From Pycnococcus provasolii (Eukaryota; Chlorophyta; Pseudoscourfieldiophyceae; Pseudoscourfieldiales; Pycnococcaceae), in contig OW568866.1 in the NCBI GenBank assembly GCA_938743325.2, positions 1,026,431 to 1,090,430 of the forward strand: a stretch of DNA of 64,000 nt, given 5' to 3'. Both the position numbers and the translations under genes were made by a program. The notes below the pieces were generated by a model. It saw only the letters and a list, made by a program, of their open reading frames with translations. It made no database searches and was not told the origin of the DNA. Of this stretch, positions 10,630 to 20,518 are shown one piece after another (within the stretch, counting starts at the first letter, position 1; each line of letters starts with the position of its first letter).

Positions 10630-11748
10630 CCATTATACTACGGCTTGGCGGCAGACGTCGTCTACAACGATAGGGAGACGTTCATGGAGGAGGCGCATAA
10701 GAAGGGTGCGGGATACCTCAACTTACACGCGACGATTGGATGCCGTGGGTGTGTGAAAGTGGCAGTGTTCCCGTCGTCGACGACGGACGCCGAAGTCGTG
10801 GCGTACACGACAGGCACCCAAGCCGTCACGCACCGCCATATCGGCGGCGGCCCGCTCGTGGATCGCTTACCGGCTGGAACCGTGCACTTGTGGGACCGAC
10901 TTGGACGCTCAGGTAGAGCTTGGAACCCAAAGAAGATGCATTACAATCCGCAAGTGCGCGCGGCGTTTCTGGAACGCGGCATCGGCGTCGACCTACTACC
11001 TGCCAAGGGAGCCGAGTTCAATCCGATTGAACTATTCAACGGATGGCTGCAACGATATTTGCTCCGTTGGACGCCACGAGGGCGGCCGAAAGACGCGTAC
11101 GGGCAGGTTATCCACGGCGTGCGCACGCGCGAAGAGGCACTCGTCGCGCTCGACCAAGCCCTCCACGAGCTTCAATCGCGCCCGAAGAAGACTGCGCGGT
11201 TATTCCGCCATTGGTATCACCGACGAGTCTGCGGATCCGACGCGTTACGACGGTGGCTCTCTTCACCGGTGGGTGAGAAAATGCTGAAGACACGCCAACG
11301 ACTTGGTGAGTCCGCGCCGATGCCAAACATCCTTCAGCGCGCGTTTTCCCGCGTGCTGTACAACGTGCATGCTCCGCCACCACCAGCACCGAGCGACGTT
11401 GCCGGAACGACCACCACTCAGCTTCAACCGCCGCCGCCGCCGCCAAGCAGTGTGCCGCCAAGCAGTGTGCCAAGCAGTGTGCCGCCAAGCAGTGTGCCAC
11501 CACCTCCGCCGCCGCCTCAGCCTCAGCCGCCGCCGCCGCCGCCGCCGCCTCCTCCGCCGCCTCCTCCGCCGCCGTCATCAGCGCCGCATGATGCGCGCTT
11601 GAGTGCGGAAGAACGCGAGGCGCTTATGACGCTGACGCCGGACGTAAGCGACGACGAGGCTGAAGAAGGTGCGGCTGCTATGCTCGCGTTTCTGGACGAG
11701 TCATATGACACCGAAGAAAACGATTTCTTCATTGGTGATGACGACGAG

Positions 11749-11960
11749 TGATTTGAAAAAAATGGGTGAAAATTGTGAACGTCATGGGGGATGCCTGTGG
11801 ACCGGGTGGGTGTTCGTTGGTGAATTCGAAAAAGAGTTGCATGTGTAGTTTAGTTAGGGCTTTCATTTGCAAGTCTCAGAACACCGAACTGACGTCGTTA
11901 AGGCCGCCGTTCACCTGTGCAAACCTTGTGTATTCCAGAGTTTTTCTCGGGATAGAACTA
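11749..11960 (-). repeat. Right terminal inverted repeat of the DNA transposon (212 bp)
   Basis: The mirror of 2626-2837. The transposase stop codon (11749-11751) lies at its inner edge, so the coding region fills the whole space between the repeats. The outer end is GATAGAAC followed by TA. Confidence 0.93.
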
Positions 11961-11984
11961 AGATAAGACCACCCTCTCTGTATG

Positions 11985-12012
11985 TAACCCTAACCCTAAT
12001 CCTAGCCCTAAC
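11985..12012 (-). repeat. Interstitial telomere-like repeat, degenerate
   Basis: About four CCCTAA-type units (TAACCCTAACCCTAATCCTAGCCCTAAC) lie between the transposon and the SecA fragment, about 90 bp before its ATG. Confidence 0.8.
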
Positions 12013-12100
12013 TCGTCCCACTTGTTCTATGGGGCCTGTGCTGCGCCGGGCGTGGGTGACTGGGTGGGCAAACCTGAGGAAACTAACACTTGCCCAAAAC

Positions 12101-12829
12101 ATGATGGCGCTGTCCGTCCGGCAAAGCGCACGGCAGCAGTCCTCCTCCTCCTCCTCTCGTGCTTCCACGAACACAAGGTATCGCAGAGCACTGCAGTCGT
12201 CGAGAAGGTCGCGGCATGGTGTGCGTGCAACCACCGACGCGCGGATGGCTACGGAACAGGCTGATCGTCCCGGCGACGCCAATGACGACGCCAACAATTC
12301 GCAGGCGGTGCCGGAAACTCCGAACCTGCTGGGCATGGCCCGCAACACAGTTAAAAAGGCGTCCGCGCCCTTCTCCAAGGTGCTTGACGGAAACGAGAGG
12401 CTCATTGCGAGGCACAGGAGAGCGGTGAAGGCGATCAACGCGCTCGAGGAGGAGTACGCAAGCCTATCCGTCGAAGCGCTACTTCGCAAGACCTCGGAGT
12501 TCCGAGCGCGCCTCAACAACAACGAGGACACGCTTGACAGCCTGCTTCCCGAGGCGTTTGCGGCGCTGAGGGAAAGCGTGAAGCGCGTGCTTGGGCTACG
12601 GCTGTACGACGTTCAGCTCATCGGGGGCATGGTGCTCCACAGCGGCGCGGTGGCGGAGATGAAAACTGGCGAGGGCAAGACGCTCGTTGCACAGCTCGCG
12701 GCGTACCTGAACGCCATCCCACGAACCGGTGTGCACGTAGTTACGGATATGACTATGTGCTTAGCGAGATCAATGGACGGTGTACGCCTTTTCATTACGG
12801 CTGTCTTCACACGAACAACACGCGAATGA
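12101..12829 (+). pseudogene. SECA: Chloroplast-type SecA, N-terminal fragment only
   Basis: SecA is the ATPase motor of the Sec pathway; in plastids it drives thylakoid import. After a Ser/Arg-rich transit-like leader (starting MMALSV or MALSV) come recognisable SecA segments: [49 protein letters not shown], and the Walker A motif [15 protein letters not shown]. Homology ends abruptly after GVHVV at about 12747, where SecA should continue with the NDYLA segment. The frame stops 27 codons later. About 240 residues remain of a protein of roughly 1000. No SecA sequence resumes downstream; a Cache-domain ORF follows instead. A non-functional remnant or a chimera is the likely reading. Confidence 0.82.
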
Positions 12830-13221
12830 CGCCACAATTCAGGGACTCGTCGGACGGCAACGGATACGTGTTTGCATTCGCGAATGACGGCACGTGCCTT
12901 GCACACGGACAGAGACCGGACGAGTTCGTCGGACGCACCACGAATGAGGTCATCGCGAGCTCGATCCCTGAACTACTCGGTAAGCTTGACGGCGACAAGC
13001 TCCACACGATGATGTTGGAGAAAGCGCAGGCTGGTGGAGGATGGGTGACCTACAGCTGGATCACACCCACCGGAGTCGTTTACGACAAAACCAGCTATGT
13101 CAAGCAACCCACAGAACCTCCCTTTCCACTAGGCCTGGTCTACGAGGACATGTACATTGGCAGTGGATTTAATATCACGTCTATGGAAGAAGCTCCTGCG
13201 GCCGCACCTACCGAAGAATAA
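12757..13221 (+). CDS. Cache-domain (sensor-like) ORF, probably incomplete at the N-terminus
   Basis: The segment [20 protein letters not shown] ... FVGRTTNEV, then [23 protein letters not shown] and YIGSGFNI, reads like a single Cache domain, the extracellular ligand-binding fold of chemoreceptors and some channels. The frame overlaps the end of the SecA frame by 73 nt. It has no ATG before 12826 (MTPQF), which would cut into the domain edge. There is no signal peptide or transmembrane segment, so it cannot work as a membrane receptor as it stands. It is either the last exon of a gene whose front was replaced by SecA sequence, or a soluble Cache protein. The short acidic tail ([12 protein letters not shown]) looks natural. 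Confidence 0.5.
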   Translation: MLSEINGRCTPFHYGCLHTNNTRMTPQFRDSSDGNGYVFAFANDGTCLAHGQRPDEFVGRTTNEVIASSIPELLGKLDGDKLHTMMLEKAQAGGGWVTYSWITPTGVVYDKTSYVKQPTEPPFPLGLVYEDMYIGSGFNITSMEEAPAAAPTEE

Positions 13222-13430
13222 GTTGAAGAAGAAGAAATTGTTTGTTTGTTGATGGCTGACAACCAGGAAGAGGCGAACGAATTGATACAAGGAGTAATCA
13301 TTAAAAAACCAAGACAATTGTTTTATATTTACAAAAAACAAAAGTACTTTACCAAATAATCTCTCATCTCACTCCACAACAACCTCAACATCTCACTCAC
13401 TCCATTCAACTTTGTTATTCTTAATAAGTC

Positions 13431-14855
13431 TTAAGGGCAAGTCTTCTTCCGCTTTTTTGAGTTTGCGCACCTTCGATTTTTGTATCTATTTTTCTCTTTG
13501 TTGCACCGTTTTTGTGTTTTGCCCTTATTGAGACAGGCTTTCATCCTTTTTTTGACCTGGCCATTGATCAGGCGATGGCACTCTCTCTTGGAAGTGCGGC
13601 AGAGAGAACGTATAAGAAAATTTGGACATTTCTCAAACTCCTGCCGCGGTTCACAAGAATTGCCGGTAGCATTGTCACACCAACAAATATCGTCACTACC
13701 AGCAAGCTGTCGCAAGGAGGTTGTGCGAATACCACGAGATTTCGATGTGGTGTGGAACTCACATGACGTGCGAATCTGCTTATTAGTTTTGTCTAGGAGC
13801 CAGCCGGCGAAATTTCTCAAATTCACATATACGCCAGGAGACTCTGGCTGAGCGCATCCTCTGCCCCAGCTTGTTAATCCAACAAGCTCGAATCGGTTAT
13901 CGCCATTGTCGTAGAATAACGGTCCACCACTGTCACCTTGGCACGTATCTGTTCCTCCATTCTCAAAGCCCGCGCACAGCATTCTCCTTCCATTAAAAGG
14001 AAGACCAACTGTCCTGGTGCACGTCTCATCGTCAAGAAGTGCAACGTTTGCCTGCTGCAGAGTTTGACTAATTTCTCCACCAAAAACTGTGGTACCCCAT
14101 CCGATCACACGCAGTTGCGATCCGCGACTTAATGCTGGCGTGCCGTCAACGACTGTGATTGGGATGGGAGCGTTTCCCACAGTTCGATCGAGCACTAAGA
14201 TCGCAATATCGTTCTCGAAAGTTTGAGAATTGTAATCTGAGTGCACAATCACTTGGTTGACTTCGACAAACCTCGCGAGACCGTCGTTGTCGTCGTCGTC
14301 ACCGGGGGGCGAACCCACTGTGTATCGTCCGACTCCCACGAGGAAGTTTCTGTCTTCGCGCCCATCCACACAGTGTGCGGCGGTGGCGACGCGATTAGGT
14401 CCGATAAGTGCGCCTCCGCATGTAAAGAAATAGTTGCCAGGCGTATCTTCACTTTCAACGTACAATGCTGTCATCCAGCTGTATGTTGCACGTGGTGCAT
14501 TTGTTCCACCCACCACGCGCGACGTGGCATCCATATTATTGATCACTTCTGCTGCCCCCGCGGTGGTGATGTTGAAATGGTGTTGAGGAACATATGAAAG
14601 ATCTGTGCTAATTGTGTACGAAGATTCTACGCCAAGGCGTATCGTAGACGTAGGCGTCGTAGCACTTGCTGTTCTGCTGCCGACGATCGCCCCCGCGGGA
14701 CATAAGTTGCATTTTGAGAAGGTTCCTCCTCCTCCTACTTCCAAGCCGCAAGGATCGTCTTGTGCTGTTGTTTGGTGTAGATGTATCATCAACACCAAGA
14801 AGAAGAGCGGTGCAACGGCAGCAGCACGAATCCTCCTACTCATCGTCAGCATCAT
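13431..14855 (-). CDS. Secreted trypsin-like serine protease (S1) with basic Cys-rich tail
   Basis: 474 residues. An N-terminal hydrophobic signal (about residues 10-31) is followed by a Cys-rich propeptide and the activation site RVVGGTNAP. The chymotrypsin-fold triad is intact: TAAHC (about residue 158), ENDIAIL (about 215) and GDSGGP (about 308). The Asp six residues before the Ser (TDTCQGDSGG) predicts trypsin-like specificity for Arg/Lys. After the WLLDKTN helix comes an unusual tail of about 120 residues with regularly spaced Cys and many Lys/Arg, of unknown function, possibly an anchor to an acidic matrix. A TTACA (TGTAA on the coding strand) lies about 100 nt past the stop. Confidence 0.93.
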   Translation of the reverse strand: MMLTMSRRIRAAAVAPLFFLVLMIHLHQTTAQDDPCGLEVGGGGTFSKCNLCPAGAIVGSRTASATTPTSTIRLGVESSYTISTDLSYVPQHHFNITTAGAAEVINNMDATSRVVGGTNAPRATYSWMTALYVESEDTPGNYFFTCGGALIGPNRVATAAHCVDGREDRNFLVGVGRYTVGSPPGDDDDNDGLARFVEVNQVIVHSDYNSQTFENDIAILVLDRTVGNAPIPITVVDGTPALSRGSQLRVIGWGTTVFGGEISQTLQQANVALLDDETCTRTVGLPFNGRRMLCAGFENGGTDTCQGDSGGPLFYDNGDNRFELVGLTSWGRGCAQPESPGVYVNLRNFAGWLLDKTNKQIRTSCEFHTTSKSRGIRTTSLRQLAGSDDICWCDNATGNSCEPRQEFEKCPNFLIRSLCRTSKRECHRLINGQVKKRMKACLNKGKTQKRCNKEKNRYKNRRCANSKKRKKTCP

Positions 14856-15456
14856 CGATAGATCACCCTGAGCGCGTGAAGAGAAGAATGACTGACTGTG
14901 ACGCGTTCGCTGCGTGACACGGACAGCGGCGTGTGACTCCGGCGAGGTTCATCGAAGAGGACGCGCGAGATCGCGTCGAGAAACGTCTCGTAATAATCAC
15001 GTCACGTACACTCCCAAACGTGGAAACACCCTAGGACGAAATCGAATTAAATTGTTCGAATCCCACTTTTTCTTACTTGAAATAGGGGTTTGCAACAACA
15101 GGGGTTTGCCAGCCAGAAAACCTCACCAAAAATAGGTTGGGATTCGAACATCTAACATTATTCGATCTCGTCCGAGGGTGTGTTGCACGACAACGACGGC
15201 AATATGATGGGCCTTTTTGTCTAATAATGTGGTCGAAAGTGGTGGTAAGTGTTTTTGTCACACTCCCTCTTTACTTTGTTAATACTGCTGTCGCGGTGGC
15301 GCATAAGCTCCGTAACCGCCGCCGCCGCCGCCGCCGCCGTCCGAACGCCGAAGTTACTTACACAGATGAAAAATGTTTTTTAAGGTGAATAAGGGAAGAA
15401 AAGAAGTTCACATGAAAAGGATCTATTACTTTTTTTGTTCTCTACTTACACGTTAT
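14856..15456. other. Intergenic region with no convincing gene
   Basis: Holds the promoter side of the protease and the 3' side of the SCAPER homologue. It contains an inverted pair GTTCGAATCCCA (15055-15066) and TGGGATTCGAAC (15138-15149), a doubled AGGGGTTTGC, and a (CCG)n run at 15318-15340. A plus-strand ORF of 54 codons from 15226 with one hydrophobic segment followed by poly-Arg has no support beyond being open. Confidence 0.5.
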
Positions 15457-18400
15457 TTAGGCGGCTGTTGTACCTGCTGCTGCTGATGATGAAATCATTG
15501 CAATGCCGCTGAACGCATCGCCAGCCTCGCGCCATAGCGTGCGAGGGAAGCGCGCTCGAAGCATGAGATGCTCGGGAGCACGCGGCGGCGGCGAAATGCC
15601 CAAAACGGCGTGCGGCTCGCGCGATGGACCGCCATCCTCCTCCGTGCTCGCCTCCTCCGCGAGGTACTGGCTCAGCATGCGCGCAGACATGCCGTTCGCC
15701 TCGAGCGCCTTCACGTTCGACGGGTGGCGGAAGCACGCCGCGATCAACGTGGGCATCAGCACCGCACGCAGCGTGGGGTCGCACGTGTACGGATACGGCA
15801 GGCTGGAAAGGCGAGACAGAATGGTCGGCGTTTGGTTTCCAGATCCCCACACAAGCATGTCCTGGCACTCCTTGCTTAGGCGGGCAAACCAACCCACAAG
15901 AACCACCGCGGCGTTGCGCAGGGTGTGCATCGCCTGCTGCTTCGGATTTCCGACATCCGTAGGTGAACCGTCGGCGCTCGTGCAGAATGCCAGCAGGAAG
16001 CTGAGTAGATGGTACAGCTCAATGCGAAGGTCGGGAGAGTGGAAGAGCTCCTTCGCCTGCTGCAGGCGGCTCAGGTCGCATAGAACGCGGCACACGGCGG
16101 CTGCCGCGGGTGCAAAATTCGGCGGAAGCGTTGCCACGGCATCCTTTGCATCTTTCGGCGTCGCGTGCAGGAGCACAGTGGTCAGGAGGCTTGGCAAGCC
16201 GGCGAACGCCGTCTCGGCCATCGCGTCGAGAACAATCTTTGCGCACCCCTCAGCCTCTTTGCCCGGTGCGTGGTCCATGCGTGCGGGCCCACGCGGCACG
16301 GCAAGAACCTCCATCAATGTCAACCCGTCTTGCACAACGGCGGGAATGGGAGCGAGGGCAGGTGTGGCATCCCCGGCGCCGTTCTCCGTCGCGGGAAGGC
16401 CCGGCTTCACGCTCAGCACAAAGGTATCGTGAAGGCGGTGCACAACCCCAGCTGCCACCACCGCACTGACGAGATCGCTCTCCATCTGGTGTAGTCCCTC
16501 CAACTGCAGCGTTGCGAGAACCTCCGCCTCCATAAACGCCGCGTCGGGATAACTCGGCTCCGCGGCACCGTCGACATTGCTGCCAGCTGCCGCACCGCCG
16601 ATCGGGCGCAGCGCGCGCGCGAAAAGGCTTAGAAGCTCGTGCAGGAGTTCCTCGGAGGCCAGGAATGCGGCGGCGCTAGCCTCGTCGACGTCATCTCCCT
16701 CGAGTATGGTGTCAGACGTTGCGTTGTACTGGTCGAGGCAGCCGACGAGCGCCGGGAGCACAGGCGCGAGCAGATTGTGTGCGATTAGGTATATGCAGTT
16801 GCCCGGCAGAGAACAGCACGTGCGAAGCAGCTTCGCGCGCTCCATCGCCTTCTCAGGCGCGAGCGCGGGGCTAGCGAGTGTCTCCGCGAGCCACCGGAGG
16901 AGGTCGCCCGCGCGTGCCGCGTGCAACAGGCGAAGCTGATCTGCGCTCTTGGGAGAGCAGTACTTTAAAGCACGTGCGAGCTCAACTGCCGCCTCGTCAG
17001 CTGCGGACATGCGTCCGCGGCGAAGCTCCGACAGGTGGCGCTTAAGGCGTTCGAGCGTTCGCGCAGGACCAGAGGACTTGTCGAGATCAGCAGCAACATC
17101 AGCAACCAGCGACGCAGCTTCACACGCGTCGTGGGCAGCGAGCCGTGGCGCAAGCGCCGAGGCCAGTGCATCTGACCGCGCGCGCAGCTTGCGCATTCGC
17201 TTCTTCTGAGATTTGAGTCTTGCAATTGCCGCCTCCGCCTCTGCCGACGCGCGGTTGGCGGCACGGCTCGGCGAATCTGGTGGCTGTGGCTGTGCAGTCG
17301 ACGCGTCCGAAAGCGACGCCATCGGCGACCGCATCGGTGAGCCAGGTGCATGGGTGGACGCGGCGGACGATTGCGATGGCGTTGGCGGCGTGCCCGGGCT
17401 CTCGCCACCACTCATGCTGCCGCGCGATGTGACCGCCGTCGAACGCACATCCGTGATGTACTGCTTACGCCGCTGTTCCGCCTCGAGCAGACGCCGTCTC
17501 AGCTTCTGAGACCTTTCCTCCGCAAGCTGAGCCTCGCGCGCAGCGTGTGCCTCTGCCGCGAGGCGAGCCTCCTCGGCGCGCGTCTCCGCCGCCTCGCGCG
17601 CCGCCTTGCGCTCATCCTCGAGCTTCTGAGCAGCCTCCTCGCGTTTGCCCGCCTTGACGGCAATTCGCTGGCGGAGTTCCTCCTCGAGACGCTGCCTCCT
17701 CTCGCTCGCTTCCTCGCTTGCCGAGTCGACAATCGCACGCTGGCGGCGTTCCTCCTCGAGACGCGCGCGCCTCTCCTGCGCATCCTCGAGCTTCTGTTGC
17801 GTACGCAGGCGCTTGTTCTCCTCCTCAAGCCGTGCGAGAAATGCCACCTCCTCCACCTTTCGATTTTCATCACCAGCCCGCTGCGCAATGGCGTCGATGT
17901 GTGCTCTACGCAGCTCGTGCTTGCGCCTGTCGCGCTCGTCGAGCTCCATGCGCAGGCGCTCTTGCTGCTGTTGCTTCTCCTCCTCCGTCTGGCGTGCCGA
18001 CTGCCCCTGCGAGTCGCGCCTTGCCGTCGCTCGGGCAATGCGTGCGTCGAGCTGCTGGCCTCGCAACGCCTCGGCGCGCGCCTGCTTTGCCATTGCTATC
18101 CGCTTCGTCTCCTGTGGAGTTTTTCGCATACGCTCGGGCGAGAGAAACTTGGCATATAGCGGACCCGGTGGTGTGAGGATTGCCCCCCAGTTGCGCTTCT
18201 CCTGCCACGCCGCGGCGCGTGGTTGAGGGGGGAAGGGGCCTGCGCCTGCGCCTGCGCCAGCACGCGGTGGAGACACCGCCTCGTCGGCCCACGATGTCAG
18301 CTTCGTCGATCCTTCTTTCTCCACCTCGTCGCCCCACGAAAGCGGCTTTGGCGGCGGCGCCGCACCCTCCTGCTCAACCTCGTCACCCCACTTGGCGGGA

Positions 18401-18879
18401 GTGACGTTCGCCTCAGGCGACGGCTCCGCCGCCGGAGCAGCGGCGTGCGGGACTTGCAGAATGTCCTCGAGGGCATCCCTGTGCGTGTTGAGCACGCGTA
18501 CAGCTTCTTCGACGTGCGCACGTGCAGCCGCGGGGTGTGCCTTGCACAAGTGCACGACGTCCGCGCACACGCTAACGTCAGGTTTGTTTTGTGTGTATTT
18601 CGTCAGTGGTTGTCAGTTTCCTTCCTTCGTTTGCTTGCGATCAGGCACATCTTTTGAGACGCACCGGTTAAGTTGCGTGATTCGTGCTGTTAGTTTCGCG
18701 GCGGCGTCCGCCTCCGGGTCTTCTGACAGTGCCGCAGCCGCCGCTTCTCTCCTGTGCTGCCTCCGTTTATTCTGCGGCTGGGATTGCCGTCTCGAGCTCC
18801 CCTCGACGCTGGTCCACTTTCCAACTGCTTTGAGGCCGCTCTCAAAGCTGCGGCCATTGTGCGAGCCATGTGCGGCCAT
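15457..18879 (-). CDS. SCAPER: SCAPER-like protein (S-phase cyclin A-associated protein in the ER)
   Basis: Two exons: 18879-18665 and 18571-15457, about 1109 residues. The 93 nt intron (18572-18664) has donor GTGCGT, an ACTGAC branch-like motif and acceptor TTAG; splicing keeps the frame. In order: a basic N-terminus; three short W(G/A)DE repeats (KWGDEVE, SWGDEVE, SWADEAV); the family segment KFLSPERMRKTPQETKR; a long charged coiled coil (about residues 220-420) rich in EERRQR/LEEE; a Ser/Pro linker; and a C-terminal helical repeat region (LRTCCSLPGNCIYLIAHNLL). Animal SCAPER binds cyclin A and sits at the ER, and it is also linked to cilia; plants keep a homologue of unclear role. TGTAA polyadenylation motif 6 nt after the stop. 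Confidence 0.75.
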
Positions 18880-19208
18880 ATCCCACTAACACGCAAAAGA
18901 AAAAGCAAGCACCCCAGAGAATACTTCCGGCCGGAAGCAGGAGGAGTGATGGGAAGTGGAGTGATTGATGGCGGGGAATATTTATGATCGCGAATAATGG
19001 AAGGAAGAAAAAGAAAAGGGGGGGAACCGGGAAGGGAAGGACTTGCTTGCACACCATGGGGTAACTTATGTAGGCCGCGTCTGGCTGGTGCGAGAACTAC
19101 ATACGAGGCTTCGATTCGCGGGAAACGATCCGCCCTCCCTCCACGTCCTCCCTCCTGGGAGCTCTCCCAGGGGGAGCTCTCAGGTGGGGGGGGAACACCA
19201 TCGGTCCG

Positions 19209-19240
19209 AGTTAGGGTTAGGGTTAGGGTTAGGGTTAGGA
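19209..19240 (+). repeat. Interstitial telomere repeat (TTAGGG) x5
   Basis: Five uninterrupted units, oriented as at the chromosome end, about 330 bp upstream of the SCAPER start and followed by a G run (19251-19266). Confidence 0.95.
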
Positions 19241-19814
19241 CGGAAACGGAGGGGGGGGGGGGGGGGAGTTTATGGGGGTCCGGGTCAGTATCGTGTACGG
19301 GACCCAACGCATACGCGCCTCCAGCCGACACGGTGCCCGCTTGCACCCTCTCAGCCTCCTTGCGGAGCTCGTACGCCGCGAAGCAGCGCCAATGTTCCTC
19401 GTCGAAGCCGTCTCGCGCTTGACGCCACCCCAAGCATGTGGAGTGCGTCTGGGTCGTCTCAAAACCAACTTGCGCAAGTGTCGCGAGCTGCTAGCGCAGC
19501 TCGCACCGCCGCTCTGGCTTGCAGCGATGAGGGAGGCAAACCTCGCCTCACCTAATCGCCAGATGCTGCCGCGATGCGTGCAACACTCTCCTAGCTCTGC
19601 TCTCCGGCTACCGTTGGCAGCTTCCAAATTGATTCCCACGAAACCACTCACTCGACGACGACATATACCAGGTGGCCACACGCGCGCCAGGCAAGCTCCC
19701 CTCAAAAAACAAAAATAAAAAATAATTTCGCAAACTCCCAAGAACTTAATAAAAGTAAATTGAATGGCACTCATGTCAGGCAACACAAACCTCAGAGGCT
19801 GCAGTTATTTGCAA

Positions 19815-19988
19815 TTAAATAAACCTTAGAATTCAACCTTGTTACTAACTTGTTAACTACGTGTCTTAAGACGACGTAAACAAGAAAAACCGTAGTGAAA
19901 AGCCCACCACCGTGACACCCGGAAAGGGGACAACCAGGGAAGGTGAGGCAAGTGCCAAAGGGCCGGGGAAAACCATCTGTCCTTAGAT
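19815..19988 (+). repeat. 174 bp direct repeat, copy A
   Basis: Matches 20196-20369 base for base by eye. Ends are TTAAATAAACC ... CCTTAGAT; there are no TG/CA termini or target duplication, so it is not a clear LTR. The sequences just upstream of the two copies are also partly similar (CTG..CAGTTA). Confidence 0.93.
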
Positions 19989-20148
19989 GAGCTGCTGATG
20001 CGAGCTGCTCACCTCACCTTGAGCTGCTGATGCAAGCTGCTCACCTTACCTTGAGCTGCTGATGCAAGCTGCTCACCTTACCTTGAGCTGCTGATGCAAG
20101 CTGCTCACCTTACCTTGAGCTGCTGATGCGAGCTGCTCACCTTACCTT
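19989..20148 (+). repeat. Minisatellite: five 32 bp units
   Basis: Unit GAGCTGCTGATG + C(A/G)AGCTGCTCACCTTACCTT. The first and last units have CGAGC and the middle three CAAGC; the first also has CTCACC for CTTACC. Each unit contains GAGCTGCTG/CAAGCTGCTC, which can fold on itself. There are no spacers. It fits exactly between the first 174 bp repeat and a 47 bp spacer before the second. Confidence 0.95.
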
Positions 20149-20195
20149 GTTTGCGCCGCTACGGTCGGCGCTGTAACTCAGTTAATATTTCTTGT

Positions 20196-20369
20196 TTAAA
20201 TAAACCTTAGAATTCAACCTTGTTACTAACTTGTTAACTACGTGTCTTAAGACGACGTAAACAAGAAAAACCGTAGTGAAAAGCCCACCACCGTGACACC
20301 CGGAAAGGGGACAACCAGGGAAGGTGAGGCAAGTGCCAAAGGGCCGGGGAAAACCATCTGTCCTTAGAT
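20196..20369 (+). repeat. 174 bp direct repeat, copy B
   Basis: Second copy, 381 bp downstream of copy A. It is followed by CCATTTGG, where copy A is followed by the minisatellite. Confidence 0.93.
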
Positions 20370-20411
20370 CCATTTGGATCAGGTTCGTCCGTGGGGACCC
20401 ATCACCTCCTG

Positions 20412-20429
20412 TAACCCTAACCCTAACCC
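20412..20429 (-). repeat. Interstitial telomere repeat (CCCTAA) x3
   Basis: TAACCCTAACCCTAACCC, in the opposite orientation to the terminal array, 43 bp downstream of direct repeat copy B. Confidence 0.9.
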
Positions 20430-20518
20430 ACCTCTCCAAACTCCCCCACACCCTTAAACCCCGACACCATGCCAAACCCCGACACTCAACGCGTCGTCGA
20501 GTGTGTGATCCCCACACT

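Larger units (their letters stand above)
2837..11751 (+). pseudogene. DDE transposase of the Tc1/mariner-IS630 type, split by a retrotransposon
   Basis: The coding pieces are 2837-3511 and 10630-11751. Excising the insertion and one copy of the duplicated 5 bp target leaves the frame continuous, for about 598 residues. The N-terminal half has a basic region and a helix-turn-helix (around QWDLAIAFGIGQATVSRRL), then the first catalytic Asp region (LYYTDQT), which ends exactly at the insertion. The second half has LWDRLGRSG (second Asp) and EFNPIELFNGWL (third acidic residue in the NPIE motif). A long poly-Pro/Ser linker (about 11420-11590) and an acidic tail follow. An upstream ATG at 2714 lies inside the inverted repeat; 2837 (MPFVKGD) is the better start because it abuts the repeat edge and precedes the conserved region. 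Confidence 0.85.
2628..11958 (+). mobile_element. Tc1/mariner-IS630-like DNA transposon, interrupted by a Copia element
   Basis: Long (212 bp) near-identical inverted repeats flanked by TA on both sides enclose one DDE transposase gene. Removing the nested retrotransposon (3512-10624 plus one 5 bp target copy) leaves an element of about 2.2 kb. The left flank is the INT_rpt gene (start 26 bp away), and the right flank is a short stretch of degenerate telomere repeat before a SecA fragment. Near-identity of the repeats indicates recent activity. The copy cannot supply its own transposase now because of the nested insertion, but its ends look usable in trans (inference). Confidence 0.88.

Noticed and set aside
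12743-12770. Mini-intron joining SecA to the Cache frame
   Set aside because: A GT...TTAG stretch of about 28 nt exists but is far shorter than the 80-377 nt introns placed elsewhere in this window.
15055-15149. tRNA-like GTTCGAATCCC boxes on both strands
   Set aside because: The bases on either side of the TTCGAAT loop do not pair as a T-stem, and no acceptor or anticodon arm can be built.
15226-15388. Small plus-strand ORF with one hydrophobic segment and poly-Arg
   Set aside because: The poly-Arg is a (CCG)n tract; there is no other support.
19272-19718. 148-codon plus-strand ORF and overlapping minus-strand ORFs
   Set aside because: Both strands are open with no recognisable motif, so I could not choose a coding strand; GC-rich sequence often stays open by chance.
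19989-20148. 32 bp repeat array considered as a CRISPR
   Set aside because: The units are directly adjacent with no spacers, and the genome is eukaryotic.
19815-20369. 174 bp repeats considered as LTRs of a miniature retrotransposon
   Set aside because: No TG...CA ends, no target duplication, no primer-binding site or purine tract seen.
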